From: Spirosomataceae bacterium
GTDB lineage: Bacteria; Bacteroidota; Bacteroidia; Cytophagales; Spirosomataceae
Length of the DNA stretch: 6,713 nt
Reading direction: 5' to 3'
Assembly: GCA_025455795.1 (NCBI GenBank)
Contig: JALOLW010000237.1
Location: forward strand, 1-6,713
A program made the position numbers and the translations under genes. The notes beneath the pieces were generated by a model that made no database searches, was not told the DNA's origin, and saw only the letters and a list, made by a program, of their open reading frames with translations. Each line of letters begins with the position of its first letter. The first letter of the stretch is position 1. Below are positions 6,124 through 6,713 of this stretch, one piece after another.

Positions 6124-6713
6124 CTAATGACTAATATCGTTTTGGTCTAATTTCTCAATTTCTTTTCTTACTTCTTCTATCAGTTGCTGCTCGGTAGGTA
6201 GATATAGTTGATATTTGCTGGCTATGATGGTCTTGTTGTTTTCGGGCAAAGTGATTTTCACAACAGCCTCATTTTTATCGGCACAAAGCAAAATACCAAT
6301 GGTAGGGTTCTCAAAATCTTGTTTTTCGTAGCGGTCGTAATAGTTGACATACATTTGCAACTGCCCTATATCTTGGTGGGTGAGTTTGGTGATTTTTATC
6401 TCAAACAACACAAAGCATTGGAGTAGCCTGTTATAAAACACCAAGTCTATGAAAAACTCATCGCCATCGAGATGAATGTGTTTTTGTCGAGCCACGAAGG
6501 AAAAGCCATTGCCCAATTCCAACAAAAAATCTTGCAGGTGCGTAATGATGGCGGTTTCTAAGTCTTTTTCATAATAGGCCGACTCTCGTTTCAAGCCCAA
6601 AAACTCCAATACCATTGGGTCTTTGATGATTTCTTTGGCATCGGTGGGTAGTTTTTCAGCTCGGGCTACTGCCAACACGGCCTGCACATTGTTGCTCAAT
6701 AAAAGGCGTTCAA
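6124..6713 (-). CDS. YhcG-type PDDEXK nuclease (DUF1016), C-terminal part; 5' end outside window
   Basis: About 196 residues are visible, ending at TAG 6126-6124. The frame is open through the right edge (ERLLLSNN upstream of a TTG), so the start and the N-terminal DUF1016_N domain lie outside; full family members are about 340-380 residues. The visible part matches the YhcG C-terminal domain: the linker IIKDPMVLEFLGL, then KDLETAIITHLQDFLLELG, FVARQKHIHLDGDEFFIDL, FYNRLLQCFVLFEIK and GQLQMYVNYYD. The PD-(D/E)xK core reads D (codon 6447-6445) followed by E-I-K (6402-6394), with the helix glutamine after it, so the active site looks intact. The cellular role is not settled; genes of this family are often found near restriction or other defence genes, none of which is visible here. 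It is convergent with the preceding gene and shows no metabolic link to it. Confidence 0.92.
   Translation of the reverse strand, partial: ERLLLSNNVQAVLAVARAEKLPTDAKEIIKDPMVLEFLGLKRESAYYEKDLETAIITHLQDFLLELGNGFSFVARQKHIHLDGDEFFIDLVFYNRLLQCFVLFEIKITKLTHQDIGQLQMYVNYYDRYEKQDFENPTIGILLCADKNEAVVKITLPENNKTIIASKYQLYLPTEQQLIEEVRKEIEKLDQNDISH

Noticed and set aside
6697..6699. TTG at 6699 as the true start of the nuclease gene
   Set aside because: The frame continues to the right edge with family-like residues (ERLLLS), and the N-terminal domain would otherwise be missing.

Overview
The window looks like chromosomal DNA of a Bacteroidota bacterium, most likely Cytophagales (Spirosoma/Runella/Dyadobacter-like). 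The reasons are the family mix (DUF1080 hydrolase, GMC oxidoreductase, exported RraA-like and Tat-exported enolase-superfamily proteins, LytTR regulator, YhcG-type nuclease), the near absence of Shine-Dalgarno sequences, A-rich leaders before start codons, and a TAnnTTTG-type -7 box. The lineage is inferred from sequence character, not from any search.

Layout. Bases 1-706 (+) hold the 3' part of a secreted 3-keto-disaccharide hydrolase (DUF1080) gene that begins left of the window. Convergent with it, 734-1501 (-) encodes a LytR/AlgR-type response regulator (REC + LytTR) with no kinase gene beside it. Divergent from that, 1602-3314 (+) encodes a GMC-family FAD oxidoreductase. A 276-bp gap with a 20-bp-stem hairpin and GC-rich palindromes follows. 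Then come 3591-4535 (+), an RraA/HMG-aldolase-fold protein with a Sec signal peptide, a 182-bp gap of short tandem and inverted repeats, and 4718-6028 (+), a Tat-exported enolase-superfamily protein whose active-site residues and spacings fit D-galactonate dehydratase. A 13-bp-stem hairpin separates it from the convergent 3' part of a YhcG/DUF1016 PDDEXK nuclease gene (6124-6713, -), which runs off the right edge.

How the genes may work together (inference). Four of the six genes encode sugar or sugar-acid chemistry, and three of those four carry export signals. An oxidoreductase makes a keto-sugar or sugar acid, DUF1080 cleaves 3-keto-glycosides, an acid-sugar dehydratase makes a 2-keto-3-deoxy acid, and an RraA-fold aldolase could split it. 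This would amount to an extracytoplasmic oxidative sugar route. The genes are not one tight operon, and the RraA protein lacks one acidic residue of the aldolase motif, so the pathway is a hypothesis. No RNA gene, CRISPR array, transposase or phage gene was seen.
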